Positions 5,689 to 12,125 of a stretch of 12,125 bases of DNA are shown piece by piece. The DNA comes from Rhodospirillales bacterium. Lineage in GTDB: Bacteria > Pseudomonadota > Alphaproteobacteria > Acetobacterales > Acetobacteraceae. The position numbers and the translations under genes are program-made. The stretch is taken from the NCBI GenBank assembly GCA_018971455.1, contig JAGXAV010000023.1:1-12125 (forward strand), in the 5' to 3' direction. Position 1 is the stretch's first letter, and the number at the start of each line of letters is the position of its first letter. The notes under the pieces are model-generated. The model saw only the letters and a program-made list of their open reading frames with translations, did not search any database and was not told where the DNA came from.

Positions 5689-7083
5689 TCATGCGGGTTT
5701 GCCCCCGGTCTTCGGTGAAAACCGCGCCACCAGATCGGCCAGATGGCCGATTTCCTGCAATTCCAGCCCGGCCGGCGCGCCGGGGCGGCGATTGCCGCGC
5801 GCCACCCGCCGGGGCAGGCAGGCCTGGGTGAAGCCGAGCTTCTGCGCCTCCTTCAACCGTGCCTCCGCCCCGCCCACCTGGCGCACCTCGCCGGACAGCC
5901 CGACCTCGCCGAAGAACACGCAGCCCGGCTCGGTCGGCTGGTCGGAGGCCGCCGAGGCCAGGGCGGCGGCCACCGCCAGATCGGCCGCCGGCTCGCCGAT
6001 GCGCAGCCCGCCGGCGACGTTGAGATAGACGTCGGTGGCGCCGAGCCGCAGGCCGCAGCGGGTTTCCAGCACCGCGAGCAGCATCGAGAGCCGCCCCGAT
6101 TCCCAGCCGATCACCGAACGGCGCGGGCTGCCGCCGGGATTGGCGGAGAGCAGGCACTGGATCTCGACGAGCACCGGCCGGCTGCCCTCCAGCCCGGCGA
6201 AGACGGCCGAGCCCGCAATGTTGCCGCGCCGCTCGGCGAGGAAGAGGGCCGACGGGTTGGCGACCTCGGCCAGGCCATGCCCGGTCATCTCGAACACGCC
6301 GATCTCGTCGGTGGCGCCGAAGCGGTTCTTCACCCCGCGCAGGATGCGGAACTGGTGGCCGCGATCGCCCTCGAAATAGAGGACCGCGTCGACCATGTGC
6401 TCCAGCACCCGGGGCCCCGCGATGGCGCCCTCTTTGGTGACGTGGCCGACCAGGACGACGGCGTGGCTGCCGGTCTTGGCCAGGCGGATCAGCTCGAAGG
6501 CCGAGGCCCGCACCTGGGAGACCGTGCCCGGCGCGCTGTCGATGCTGTCCATCCACATGGTCTGGATGCTGTCGATGATCACCAGCGCGGCATCCGGCGT
6601 CGCCTCGATGGCCGCGGCGATGTCGCGCAGATTGATCGAGGCGGCGAGTTCCAGGCCGGCATCGGCCAGCCCCAGGCGGCGTGCACGCAGGCGGATCTGA
6701 CCGATCGCCTCCTCGCCGGAGATGTAGAGCACCCGCTTGCCGGTCCGCGCCAGGGCGGCGGCGGCCTGGAGCAGCAAGGTCGATTTGCCGATGCCGGGGT
6801 CGCCGGCCAGCAGCACGGCCGAGCCTGCCACCAGCCCGCCGCCGAGCACGCGATCGAACTCGGCGATGCCGGTCGCGGCCAGGGGCGGCGGCGGGGTGTG
6901 GCCGGCGAGGTCGACGAATTCGAGCTTTCGCGCCGCCGCGGGGGCCCGCGCCAGGCCGGGGCCGGACTGCACCGCCTCCTCGGCGATGGTGTTCCTCTCG
7001 CCGCAGGCTTCGCAGCGGCCGGCCCATTTGGCCGTGACCGCGCCGCAGGACTGGCAGACGAAGCGGGCGACCGGCCTGGCCAT
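5689..7083 (-). CDS. radA: DNA repair/recombination protein RadA (Sms)
   Basis: A 464-residue RecA-like ATPase that acts with RecA in homologous recombination, driving branch migration and processing of recombination intermediates; cytosolic, DNA-bound. The N-terminal C4 zinc finger has Cys10, Cys13, Cys24 and Cys27. Walker A GDPGIGKST is at 94-102, Walker B LVIIDSIQT at 167-175, and the RadA-specific KNRFG motif at 252-256. The C-terminal Lon-protease-like domain (from about residue 290) includes YLNVAGGLRIGEPAADLA and FFGEVGLSGEVR; it lacks the catalytic Lon serine, as is normal for RadA. Length is typical. Start ATG at 7083 overlaps the stop of the upstream acetyltransferase by one base (TGATG), which implies translational coupling. 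The frame extends further upstream, but that part overlaps the acetyltransferase and has no family similarity. Confidence 0.97.
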   Translation of the reverse strand: MARPVARFVCQSCGAVTAKWAGRCEACGERNTIAEEAVQSGPGLARAPAAARKLEFVDLAGHTPPPPLAATGIAEFDRVLGGGLVAGSAVLLAGDPGIGKSTLLLQAAAALARTGKRVLYISGEEAIGQIRLRARRLGLADAGLELAASINLRDIAAAIEATPDAALVIIDSIQTMWMDSIDSAPGTVSQVRASAFELIRLAKTGSHAVVLVGHVTKEGAIAGPRVLEHMVDAVLYFEGDRGHQFRILRGVKNRFGATDEIGVFEMTGHGLAEVANPSALFLAERRGNIAGSAVFAGLEGSRPVLVEIQCLLSANPGGSPRRSVIGWESGRLSMLLAVLETRCGLRLGATDVYLNVAGGLRIGEPAADLAVAAALASAASDQPTEPGCVFFGEVGLSGEVRQVGGAEARLKEAQKLGFTQACLPRRVARGNRRPGAPAGLELQEIGHLADLVARFSPKTGGKPA

Positions 7084-7622
7084 CAGCCGGCAACCAGCGC
7101 GTAGAGGGCGGCATCCACGTAGCCCTCGGCACCGCGCAGGCGATCGCGCATCAGCGGCGCTTCGAGGGCAAAGCCGAGACGCTCGACCAGGACGCGCGAG
7201 CGCGCATTGCGCGCGTCGATCTCGGCTTCGATCCGGTGCACCTGGAGTTCCGACCGCATGTGCCTGATCAGGGCGCCGACCCCCTCCCGCGCGTAGCCCT
7301 GGCCGACCGCTGCAGGGGCCAGGATGTAGCCGATCTCGGCACGGCGGTGCCGGGTGCTGCGGGCATGGTAGTTCACCATGCCGATGCAGCGATCCGTGTC
7401 GGCCCGCGCGACCGCCCAGCTCATCCACCCCTCGGGCGAGGGTTGCGCCCAGTGGCTGATATAGCGCTCGGTGCGCACGACGCTGGGCGAGGGCGCATGG
7501 TCCCAGTAGCGCATCGTCTCCGCATCGCCGTAGGCGGCGTGGAAGTCCGGCGCATCCCCCGCCCTGAAGGCGCGCAGGCGCAGCCGCGGGGTCAGGAGTT
7601 CGGGGATCGGATGGCGGGCCAC
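7083..7622 (-). CDS. GNAT family N-acetyltransferase, RimJ/RimL-like
   Basis: A predicted 179-residue acetyl-CoA-dependent acetyltransferase; the acceptor is unknown. The N-terminal TPRLRLRAFRAGDAPDF is the typical opening of the RimJ/RimL (Acetyltransf_3) group. The middle has GMVNYH and AEIGYILAPAAVGQGYARE, where the VGQGYA stretch is the acetyl-CoA pyrophosphate loop. RIEAEIDARNARSRVLVERLGF near the C-terminus is the conserved Asn/Ser-helix and LGF element. No ATG fits the family's N-terminus; GTG at 7622 starts two bases after the mlaF stop and gives the expected length. Its stop overlaps the radA ATG. The protein could modify a ribosomal protein, another protein N-terminus or a small molecule; the sequence alone does not tell. 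Inclusion between mlaF and radA suggests co-expression rather than shared function. Confidence 0.87.
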   Translation of the reverse strand: MARHPIPELLTPRLRLRAFRAGDAPDFHAAYGDAETMRYWDHAPSPSVVRTERYISHWAQPSPEGWMSWAVARADTDRCIGMVNYHARSTRHRRAEIGYILAPAAVGQGYAREGVGALIRHMRSELQVHRIEAEIDARNARSRVLVERLGFALEAPLMRDRLRGAEGYVDAALYALVAG

Positions 7623-7624
7623 CG

Positions 7625-8404
7625 CTATTTCCGCAATTCCATTTCGATCGGCCCCTCGCGGCGGCCATGGGTGAACTGGTCCACCATCGGATTGCCGCTG
7701 TCCATGAGGTCCGCCGCCGCGCCCTCCCAGATGATCCGGCCCTTGTGGATCATCGCCGCGCGGTCGCCGATGCGCCGGGCGCTCGCCATGTCGTGCGTGA
7801 TCGCGATGGCCGTGCTGCCGAGCTTCTTCACGCAATCCACGATCAGCCCGTCGATCACCGCGCCCATGATGGGGTCCAGACCGGTGGTCGGCTCGTCGAA
7901 GAAGAGGATATCGGGCCGGGCGGCGATGGCGCGGGCGAGGCCGACGCGCTTCTGCATGCCGCCCGAAAGTTCCGACGGCGACAACTCGCCGACGCTGGCG
8001 GCCAGGCCGACCTGGGCGAGAATGTCGCCGGCCCGCGCCCGCGCCTCGGCGCGGCTGGCCTTGTGGCGGGCGAGCAGCCCGAAGGCGACGTTCTCCCAGA
8101 CTGGCAGGCTGTCGAACAGGGCGCCGTTCTGGAACAGCATGCCGATGCGGGCGGCGGCCGCCTCGCGCCCCCGCCGGTCGAGCTTCAGCACGTCCTGCCC
8201 GTCGATCTCGATGGCCCCCTCATCGGGCTCGATCAGCCCGAGGATGCACTTGATCAGCACCGACTTGCCGGACCCCGAGCCGCCGATGACCACCATCGAG
8301 GTCTGCGGCATGACGTCGAGGTCGATGCCGTCGAGCACCTGCTTGTCGCCGAAGCGCTTGGTCAGGCCCCGCAAGCGGATCTTCGGCGTGGCTAGATCAG
8401 GCAT
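7625..8404 (-). CDS. mlaF: Phospholipid ABC transporter ATP-binding protein MlaF
   Basis: A 259-residue ATPase subunit of the MlaFEDB-type transporter, which moves phospholipids between inner and outer membrane leaflets and helps keep the outer membrane asymmetric. Walker A GGSGSGKS is at 41-48, the Q-loop Gln92 lies in MLFQNGALFDSL, signature LSGGM is at 146-150, Walker B ILFFDEP runs 166-172 with Glu171, D-loop GLDP is at 175-178 and switch His204 is in ITHD. The MLFQ.GALFDSLPVWENVAF and LSGGMQKR stretches distinguish the Mla/Ttg2A group from other ABC ATPases. The start ATG at 8404 abuts a tandem repeat and has only weak GAGC-type ribosome binding potential. It pairs with mlaE upstream. 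mlaD, mlaC and mlaB are not in this window. Confidence 0.95.
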   Translation of the reverse strand: MPDLATPKIRLRGLTKRFGDKQVLDGIDLDVMPQTSMVVIGGSGSGKSVLIKCILGLIEPDEGAIEIDGQDVLKLDRRGREAAAARIGMLFQNGALFDSLPVWENVAFGLLARHKASRAEARARAGDILAQVGLAASVGELSPSELSGGMQKRVGLARAIAARPDILFFDEPTTGLDPIMGAVIDGLIVDCVKKLGSTAIAITHDMASARRIGDRAAMIHKGRIIWEGAAADLMDSGNPMVDQFTHGRREGPIEMELRK

Positions 8405-8501
8405 CGCTCGCGCTCGCTGTGCTCGCTGCCGCTTGGGTCAAGCCATCGCTCGCGCTCGCTCTGCTCGCTGCCGCTTGGGTCAAGGAGCCGCTCGCTGCCG
8501 C
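8403..8501 (-). repeat. Tandem duplication in the mlaE-mlaF gap
   Basis: Two 40-base copies, 8403-8442 and 8445-8484, match at 39 of 40 bases with a period of 42. A partial third copy (GCTCGCTGCCGCT) lies at about 8489-8501. The units are rich in GCTCGC steps. On the minus strand each complete copy ends at an ATG: the lower one is the mlaF start (8404), the upper one at 8446 is followed by GCT and then TGA. Read in the mlaE frame after its stop, all 34 codons are sense and the next stop (8399-8397) overlaps the mlaF start. The repeat is directly seen; whether it controls mlaF translation or is slippage-derived filler is open. Confidence 0.85.
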
Positions 8502-9287
8502 TCATCGGGCGAAAAAGAGTTCCGTGAGCACATAGTCGAAGGCGAGGATCAGCACGCTGGCCGCCACCACCGCCGAGGTGGTCGCCGAGCCCACGCCCTG
8601 GGCGCCGCCGCGGCTGTTATAGCCGTGATAGCAGCCCATCAGCACGATCAGGAAGCCGAACACCGCAGCCTTCACCAAGCCGGAGACGACATCGCCGGTC
8701 TGCACGAAATCGACCGTGTTGGCGAGGTAGATGCCCGGATTGAAGCCGAGCTTGAGGGTGGCGATGATGAAGCCGCCGAGCACGCCGAGCAGATCGGCCA
8801 CCACCACCAGCAGTGGCAGGGCGATGATGCCGGCCAGCAGCCGGGGGGCCACCAGATATTTCATCGGGTTGGTCGAGAGCGTGGCCAGCGCGTCGATCTG
8901 GTCGGTGACGCGCATGGTGCCCAGCTCGGCGGCCATCGCCGCGCCGACCCGCCCGGCGACCATCAGCCCGGCCAGCACGGGCCCGAGCTCGCGCGTGACC
9001 GAGAGCACCACCAGCGAGGCCACCGCGCTCTCGATCGAAAAGCGCGACAGGCCGGTGGCCGATTGCAGCGCCAGCACCATGCCGGTGAACACCGCCGTCA
9101 GCGCCACCACCGGCAGGCTGAAATAGGCGATTTCGACGAAAGCCCGCAGGAACATCCGCCCGTAGAAAGGCGGCCGCAGGAGATGCGACAGGCCGGACAG
9201 CGCGAACAGCGCGAGCCGGCCGGTGGCGCGGAAGGCGCCGATCACGGCACGCCCGGTCAGGGCGAGGGCATCCAGGATCGCGTTCAC
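8502..9287 (-). CDS. mlaE: Phospholipid ABC transporter permease MlaE
   Basis: A 261-residue inner-membrane permease that forms the dimeric membrane core of the Mla lipid transporter and is energised by MlaF. An N-terminal amphipathic part with PFYGRMFLRAFVEI precedes the family's first hydrophobic segment at about 57-76. Others lie at about 88-112, 146-178, 203-220 and 238-258. The conserved coupling element GRVGAAMAAELGTMRVTDQIDAL is at 112-134, as in the MlaE/Ycf63 family. Length is normal. The start is GTG at 9287, preceded by CGAGG, 13 bases after the alr stop. The order mlaE then mlaF is reversed relative to E. coli, and the pair is embedded between alr and radA. The C-terminus ends ELFFAR just before a tandem repeat. 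Confidence 0.95.
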   Translation of the reverse strand: MNAILDALALTGRAVIGAFRATGRLALFALSGLSHLLRPPFYGRMFLRAFVEIAYFSLPVVALTAVFTGMVLALQSATGLSRFSIESAVASLVVLSVTRELGPVLAGLMVAGRVGAAMAAELGTMRVTDQIDALATLSTNPMKYLVAPRLLAGIIALPLLVVVADLLGVLGGFIIATLKLGFNPGIYLANTVDFVQTGDVVSGLVKAAVFGFLIVLMGCYHGYNSRGGAQGVGSATTSAVVAASVLILAFDYVLTELFFAR

Positions 9288-9300
9288 CGCTGCCTCGCCG

Positions 9301-10398
9301 TCACGCCCGGTAGACTCGCCGGTAGCGCCGGCCGAGCGAGGTCAGGACCTCGTAGCCATTGGTGCGGGCGGCCTCGGCCACCGCGTCGGGCGTGCGATCC
9401 GCGTGGTCGATGAGGTCGAGCCAGTCGCCGACGCCGAGGCGGGGCAGGTCGGTGACGTCGTAGGTGACGAGGTCCATGGACACACGCCCTACCAGCGGGG
9501 CGGGGGCGCCGTCAAAGACGGCATGGCCGCGGCCGGACTGGCTGCGCAGCCAGCCATCGGCATAACCCACGCCGACCACGGCGATACGGCTCGCCCGGGT
9601 CGCCCCCCAGGTGGCGTTGTAGCCGACGCTCTCGCCCGGCGCGAGCATGCGCGTCTGGAGCACGCGCGCGCGCAGCCGCACCGCCGGGCGCATCGGGTTG
9701 GGCATCCCGGGCGTCGGGTTGATGCCGTACAGCGCTGCCCCCGGCCGGGCGAGGTCGGAGGCGAAATCGGGCCCGAGGAAGATGCCGGAGGAATTGGCCA
9801 GGCTCCGCGGGGCCGCCGGCAACCTCGCGCAGGCGGCGGCAAAGCGGGCGCGTTGGGCGGCATTGTGCAGATCGTCGGCGATCTCGGCGGCGACCAGATG
9901 GGTCATGACGTAGTGCAGCTCGAGCCCGGCAAGCGGCCGCGGATCGGCGGCCAGGGCGGCGATGGCGGCGGCATCGAGCCCGAGCCTGTTCATGCCGGTA
10001 TCGACATGCAGCAGCGCCGGCAGCCGGCGCCCGGCGGCCTGGGCCGTGGCCGTCCAGCGGGCGATCTCGTCCAGCGAGCCGAGCGCCGGCGTGATGCCGT
10101 GCTCCGCGCACAGCGCCTCATCGCCCGGCAACAGCCCGTTCAGCACGCCGAGCATCGCACCGGGCAGCAGCGGGCGGATGGCCAGCGCCTCGGCCAGGTG
10201 GGCGGTGAAGAAGTGCCGGCAGCCCGCCGCGTGCAGGGCGGGCGCCACCTGTGCCGCCCCCAGCCCGTAGGCATCCGCCTTGACCACGCCGGCGACGGCG
10301 CCGCCCGGATGGCGGGCGGCCAGCGCCCGCCAGTTGGCGGCGATCGCCGCGAGATCGATCTCCAGAACGGCGGGGTCAGTCGGCCTCATGCCCGCCAT
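9301..10398 (-). CDS. alr: Alanine racemase
   Basis: A PLP-dependent enzyme of 365 residues (362 from the alternative start) interconverting L- and D-alanine, supplying D-alanine for peptidoglycan. The PLP-binding Lys40 is in VVKADAYGLG. HVDTGMNRLG is at 131-140, including the Arg that contacts the active site. The second catalytic base Tyr260 lies in SVGYNATWG at the start of the C-terminal beta domain, followed by VGYADGW and GRVSMDL. Both catalytic residues are present, so an active racemase is expected. The start may be ATG 10398 or ATG 10389; both lie inside the end of dnaB, giving a 23- or 14-base overlap, and neither has a clear Shine-Dalgarno, suggesting translation coupled to dnaB. 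A dnaB-alr neighbourhood is seen in many Proteobacteria. Whether another alr or dadX exists cannot be told. Confidence 0.96.
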   Translation of the reverse strand: MAGMRPTDPAVLEIDLAAIAANWRALAARHPGGAVAGVVKADAYGLGAAQVAPALHAAGCRHFFTAHLAEALAIRPLLPGAMLGVLNGLLPGDEALCAEHGITPALGSLDEIARWTATAQAAGRRLPALLHVDTGMNRLGLDAAAIAALAADPRPLAGLELHYVMTHLVAAEIADDLHNAAQRARFAAACARLPAAPRSLANSSGIFLGPDFASDLARPGAALYGINPTPGMPNPMRPAVRLRARVLQTRMLAPGESVGYNATWGATRASRIAVVGVGYADGWLRSQSGRGHAVFDGAPAPLVGRVSMDLVTYDVTDLPRLGVGDWLDLIDHADRTPDAVAEAARTNGYEVLTSLGRRYRRVYRA

Positions 10399-11881
10399 GG
10401 TGCAGGTCGATATCGGCGAAACGGGTGTATTCGCCCTCGAAGAACAGATCGATCTTGCCGGTCGGCCCGTGGCGCTGCTTCTCGATCAGCAGCTCGGCGC
10501 GGTTATGGACCTGTTCCATGTCGCGCTGCCATTTCTCCACCGCGGTATGGAATTTCTCGTCATTGTCGAAGCCGATCTGCTTGGGCGCGCGCTGCTGGAG
10601 GTAGTATTCGTCGCGATAGACGAACATCACCACGTCGGCATCCTGCTCGATCGAGCCCGATTCGCGCAGGTCGGAGAGCTGCGGGCGCTTGTCCTCGCGG
10701 CTCTCCACCTGGCGGGAGAGCTGGGAGAGCGCGATCACCGGCACCTCCAGCTCCTTGGCGAGGGCCTTCAGCCCCTGGGTGATGGCACTGATCTCCTGCA
10801 CCCGGTTCTCCGGCCGCGTGCCGGCCGCCGGGCGCATCAGCTGGAGGTAGTCGACGACGATCAGCGCCAGGCCCTGGGTGCGCTTGAGGCGGCGGCAGCG
10901 CGTGCGCATCGCCGAGAGGGTGATCGCCGGCGTGTCGTCGATATGCAGCGGCAGGGCGCTGATATCGCGGCTCACCTGAACGAAGCGGTCGAATTCCTTC
11001 TGGCCGATTTCGCCGCGGCGGATGTGATCGCCCGAAATGCGCGCTTCCTCGGACAGCAGGCGGGTGGCAAGCTGCTCCGCGCTCATTTCCAGCGAAAAGA
11101 TGGCAATCGAGGATTTGGCGACCGCAAGCGGATCCTCGGCGCGGGCCTCGTCCACCAGCGCGCGCGCGGCGCCGAAGGCGATCTTTGTGGCCAGCGCGGT
11201 CTTGCCCATGCCGGGGCGGCCGGCCAGGATCAGCAGGTCGGATTTGTGCAGGCCGCCGAGTTTCTTGTCGAGATCGCGCAGCCCGGTGGACAGGCCGGAG
11301 ACCCCGCCGGCGCGGTGAAAGGCCCGCTCGGCGGCCCCGATCGCCTCGATCAGCGCGTCCTTGAACGCCATGAAGCCGCGATCGCTGCCGCCCTTGGCCG
11401 CGAGGTCGAACAGCGCCTGCTCGGCCGCCTCGACCTGCTTCAGGCCGTCGAGCTCGGGCTCGGCGCCGAAGGCGTTGTTGACCACGACCTCCCCGATATC
11501 GATCAGCTGGCGCCGCACCCAGGCATCGTAGATGGCGCGGCCGTACTCGCCGGCATTGATGATGCCGACCATCGCCGACAGGAGCTGCGCGAGATAGGCG
11601 GTGCCCCCCACCTCGGCGAGCACGCCCGAATGCTCGAACTCGCCCTTCAACGTCACTACGTCGGCGAGCTGCCCGGCCTCGATGCGGCGGGCAATGGCAG
11701 CATAGATGCGGCCGTGAATGGGGTCGGTGAAATGGTCCCAGGTGAGGAACTCACTGACCCGCTCATAGGCCTTGTTGTTGGAGAGCAGGGCGCCGAGCAG
11801 CGCCTGCTCGGCCTGCATGTTGCTGGGCGGAAGGCGCTGCGACAGGCCGAGCAGCGGTGTCGAGGGATCGATGGTGTTCAT
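10376..11881 (-). CDS. dnaB: Replicative DNA helicase DnaB
   Basis: A 501-residue ring-shaped 5'-3' helicase that unwinds DNA at the replication fork and recruits primase. The N-terminal domain (from about residue 20, LPPSNMQAEQALLGALL) is followed by a linker, and a RecA-like domain begins near GLSTGLRDLDKKLGG. Walker A GRPGMGKT is at 221-228. FSLEMSAEQLATRLL follows a roughly 20-residue insert (about 240-258) of the type I recall from alphaproteobacterial DnaB. Walker B IVVDYLQL is at 341-348. QLSRQVESR is near 387 and RESGSIEQDADVV near 406, with KQRHGPTG near 468 carrying the arginine finger. No intein interrupts it. Start ATG 11881 lies behind GGTGGGGG; an ATG five codons upstream (11896) is less well placed. 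It is the first full gene of the cluster here. Confidence 0.97.
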   Translation of the reverse strand: MNTIDPSTPLLGLSQRLPPSNMQAEQALLGALLSNNKAYERVSEFLTWDHFTDPIHGRIYAAIARRIEAGQLADVVTLKGEFEHSGVLAEVGGTAYLAQLLSAMVGIINAGEYGRAIYDAWVRRQLIDIGEVVVNNAFGAEPELDGLKQVEAAEQALFDLAAKGGSDRGFMAFKDALIEAIGAAERAFHRAGGVSGLSTGLRDLDKKLGGLHKSDLLILAGRPGMGKTALATKIAFGAARALVDEARAEDPLAVAKSSIAIFSLEMSAEQLATRLLSEEARISGDHIRRGEIGQKEFDRFVQVSRDISALPLHIDDTPAITLSAMRTRCRRLKRTQGLALIVVDYLQLMRPAAGTRPENRVQEISAITQGLKALAKELEVPVIALSQLSRQVESREDKRPQLSDLRESGSIEQDADVVMFVYRDEYYLQQRAPKQIGFDNDEKFHTAVEKWQRDMEQVHNRAELLIEKQRHGPTGKIDLFFEGEYTRFADIDLHHGGHEAD

Positions 11882-11963
11882 GGGCGCCCCCACCATAGGG
11901 CGGCCGGCCGCGCAGGGGCAGGCGCGATTTCTGTGGATACCGGGGATAAGACTCGGCGCGGCG
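11882..11963 (-). promoter_or_regulatory. dnaB upstream region with DnaA-box-like nonamers
   Basis: This 82-base gap between the rnd stop and the dnaB start is the likely place for a dnaB promoter and has slightly more A/T than its surroundings around 11928-11952. On the minus strand it contains TTATCCCCG (11949-11941) directly followed by GTATCCACA (11940-11932). Compared with the consensus DnaA box TTATCCACA, these match at 7 and 8 of 9 positions. No firm -35/-10 pair was recognised. GGTGGGGG before the ATG serves as ribosome site. Control of dnaB by DnaA is an inference only. Confidence 0.35.
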
Positions 11964-12125
11964 CTAGAGGCGCAGGAGCTTGACCTTGCGTCCATCCACG
12001 CCGAGGGCGAGCGCGCCGGCCTTCAGCGCCTGCGCGTCGGCGCCGAACAATTCGTGGCGCCAGCCCTGCATCGCGGCGATGTCCGGCGCCGCCTCCAGCG
12101 CCAGCCGGTCGATATCCTCGCTGTT
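11964..12125 (-). CDS. rnd: Ribonuclease D, C-terminal end only
   Basis: Only the last 53 residues are inside the window; the rest lies beyond the right edge. The segment has MQGWRHELFGADAQALKAG followed by LALGVDGRKVKLL and a TAG stop at 11964. The GWR.ELFG.DA..LK.G pattern is the typical end of alphaproteobacterial RNase D, a 3'-5' exoribonuclease that trims tRNA precursors. The exonuclease domain with its acidic residues and the HRDC domain are not visible, so the identification rests on this short tail. The gene is on the same strand as dnaB and lies 82 bases upstream of it. Confidence 0.7.
   Translation of the reverse strand, partial: NSEDIDRLALEAAPDIAAMQGWRHELFGADAQALKAGALALGVDGRKVKLLRL

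Noticed and set aside
5689..7083. RadA C-terminal domain as an active Lon-type protease
   Set aside because: RadA proteins carry a Lon-like domain as scaffold without the catalytic Ser-Lys pair, and nothing in this sequence suggests otherwise.
8403..8501. Possible CRISPR array
   Set aside because: Only two near-complete copies, directly abutting with a 2-base separation, no unique spacers and no cas genes nearby.

Overview
The window is a dense, GC-rich stretch of bacterial chromosome that looks like a member of the Alphaproteobacteria, most likely Rhodospirillales and perhaps Acetobacteraceae. This placement is an inference. It rests on the gene order (rnd, dnaB, alr, mlaE, mlaF, radA, cvpA, purF, SDR), an alphaproteobacterial-looking DnaB, the TrxR-like ferredoxin-NADP reductase and the very high GC third positions. 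I see no rRNA, tRNA, CRISPR array, insertion sequence or phage gene, and no gene-free stretch longer than about 100 bases.

Layout from left to right. Positions 1-942 (minus) hold an aldo/keto reductase whose C-terminal end lies beyond the left edge. It is divergent from a ferredoxin-NADP+ reductase at 1033-2046 (plus), the only plus-strand gene. Their 90-base divergent gap carries a 12-base tandem repeat. Everything from 2076 to the right edge is on the minus strand. In transcription order it is: the end of rnd (RNase D), dnaB (replicative helicase), alr (alanine racemase), mlaE and mlaF (permease and ATPase of a phospholipid transporter), a GNAT acetyltransferase, radA (recombination ATPase), cvpA (membrane protein), purF (first step of purine synthesis) and two short-chain dehydrogenases.

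The minus-strand genes are very tightly packed. alr overlaps the end of dnaB. mlaE starts 13 bases after alr, the acetyltransferase starts 2 bases after mlaF, radA overlaps the acetyltransferase by one base (TGATG), purF starts 17 bases after cvpA, and the first dehydrogenase starts 2 bases after purF. The wider gaps are rnd-dnaB (82 bases, with two DnaA-box-like nonamers), mlaE-mlaF (97 bases, an imperfect tandem duplication) and radA-cvpA (70 bases). Together they suggest one long housekeeping transcript, or a few, serving DNA replication and repair, cell wall D-alanine supply, outer-membrane lipid balance and purine synthesis.

I found no clear new biological system. The points most worth a second look are: three adjacent or near-adjacent oxidoreductases (both dehydrogenases and the aldo/keto reductase) that lack a canonical catalytic residue; a 42-base-period duplication between mlaE and mlaF that keeps the mlaE reading frame open for 34 codons past its stop, up to the mlaF start; DnaA-box-like sites upstream of dnaB; and a perfect 16-base palindrome inside cvpA.
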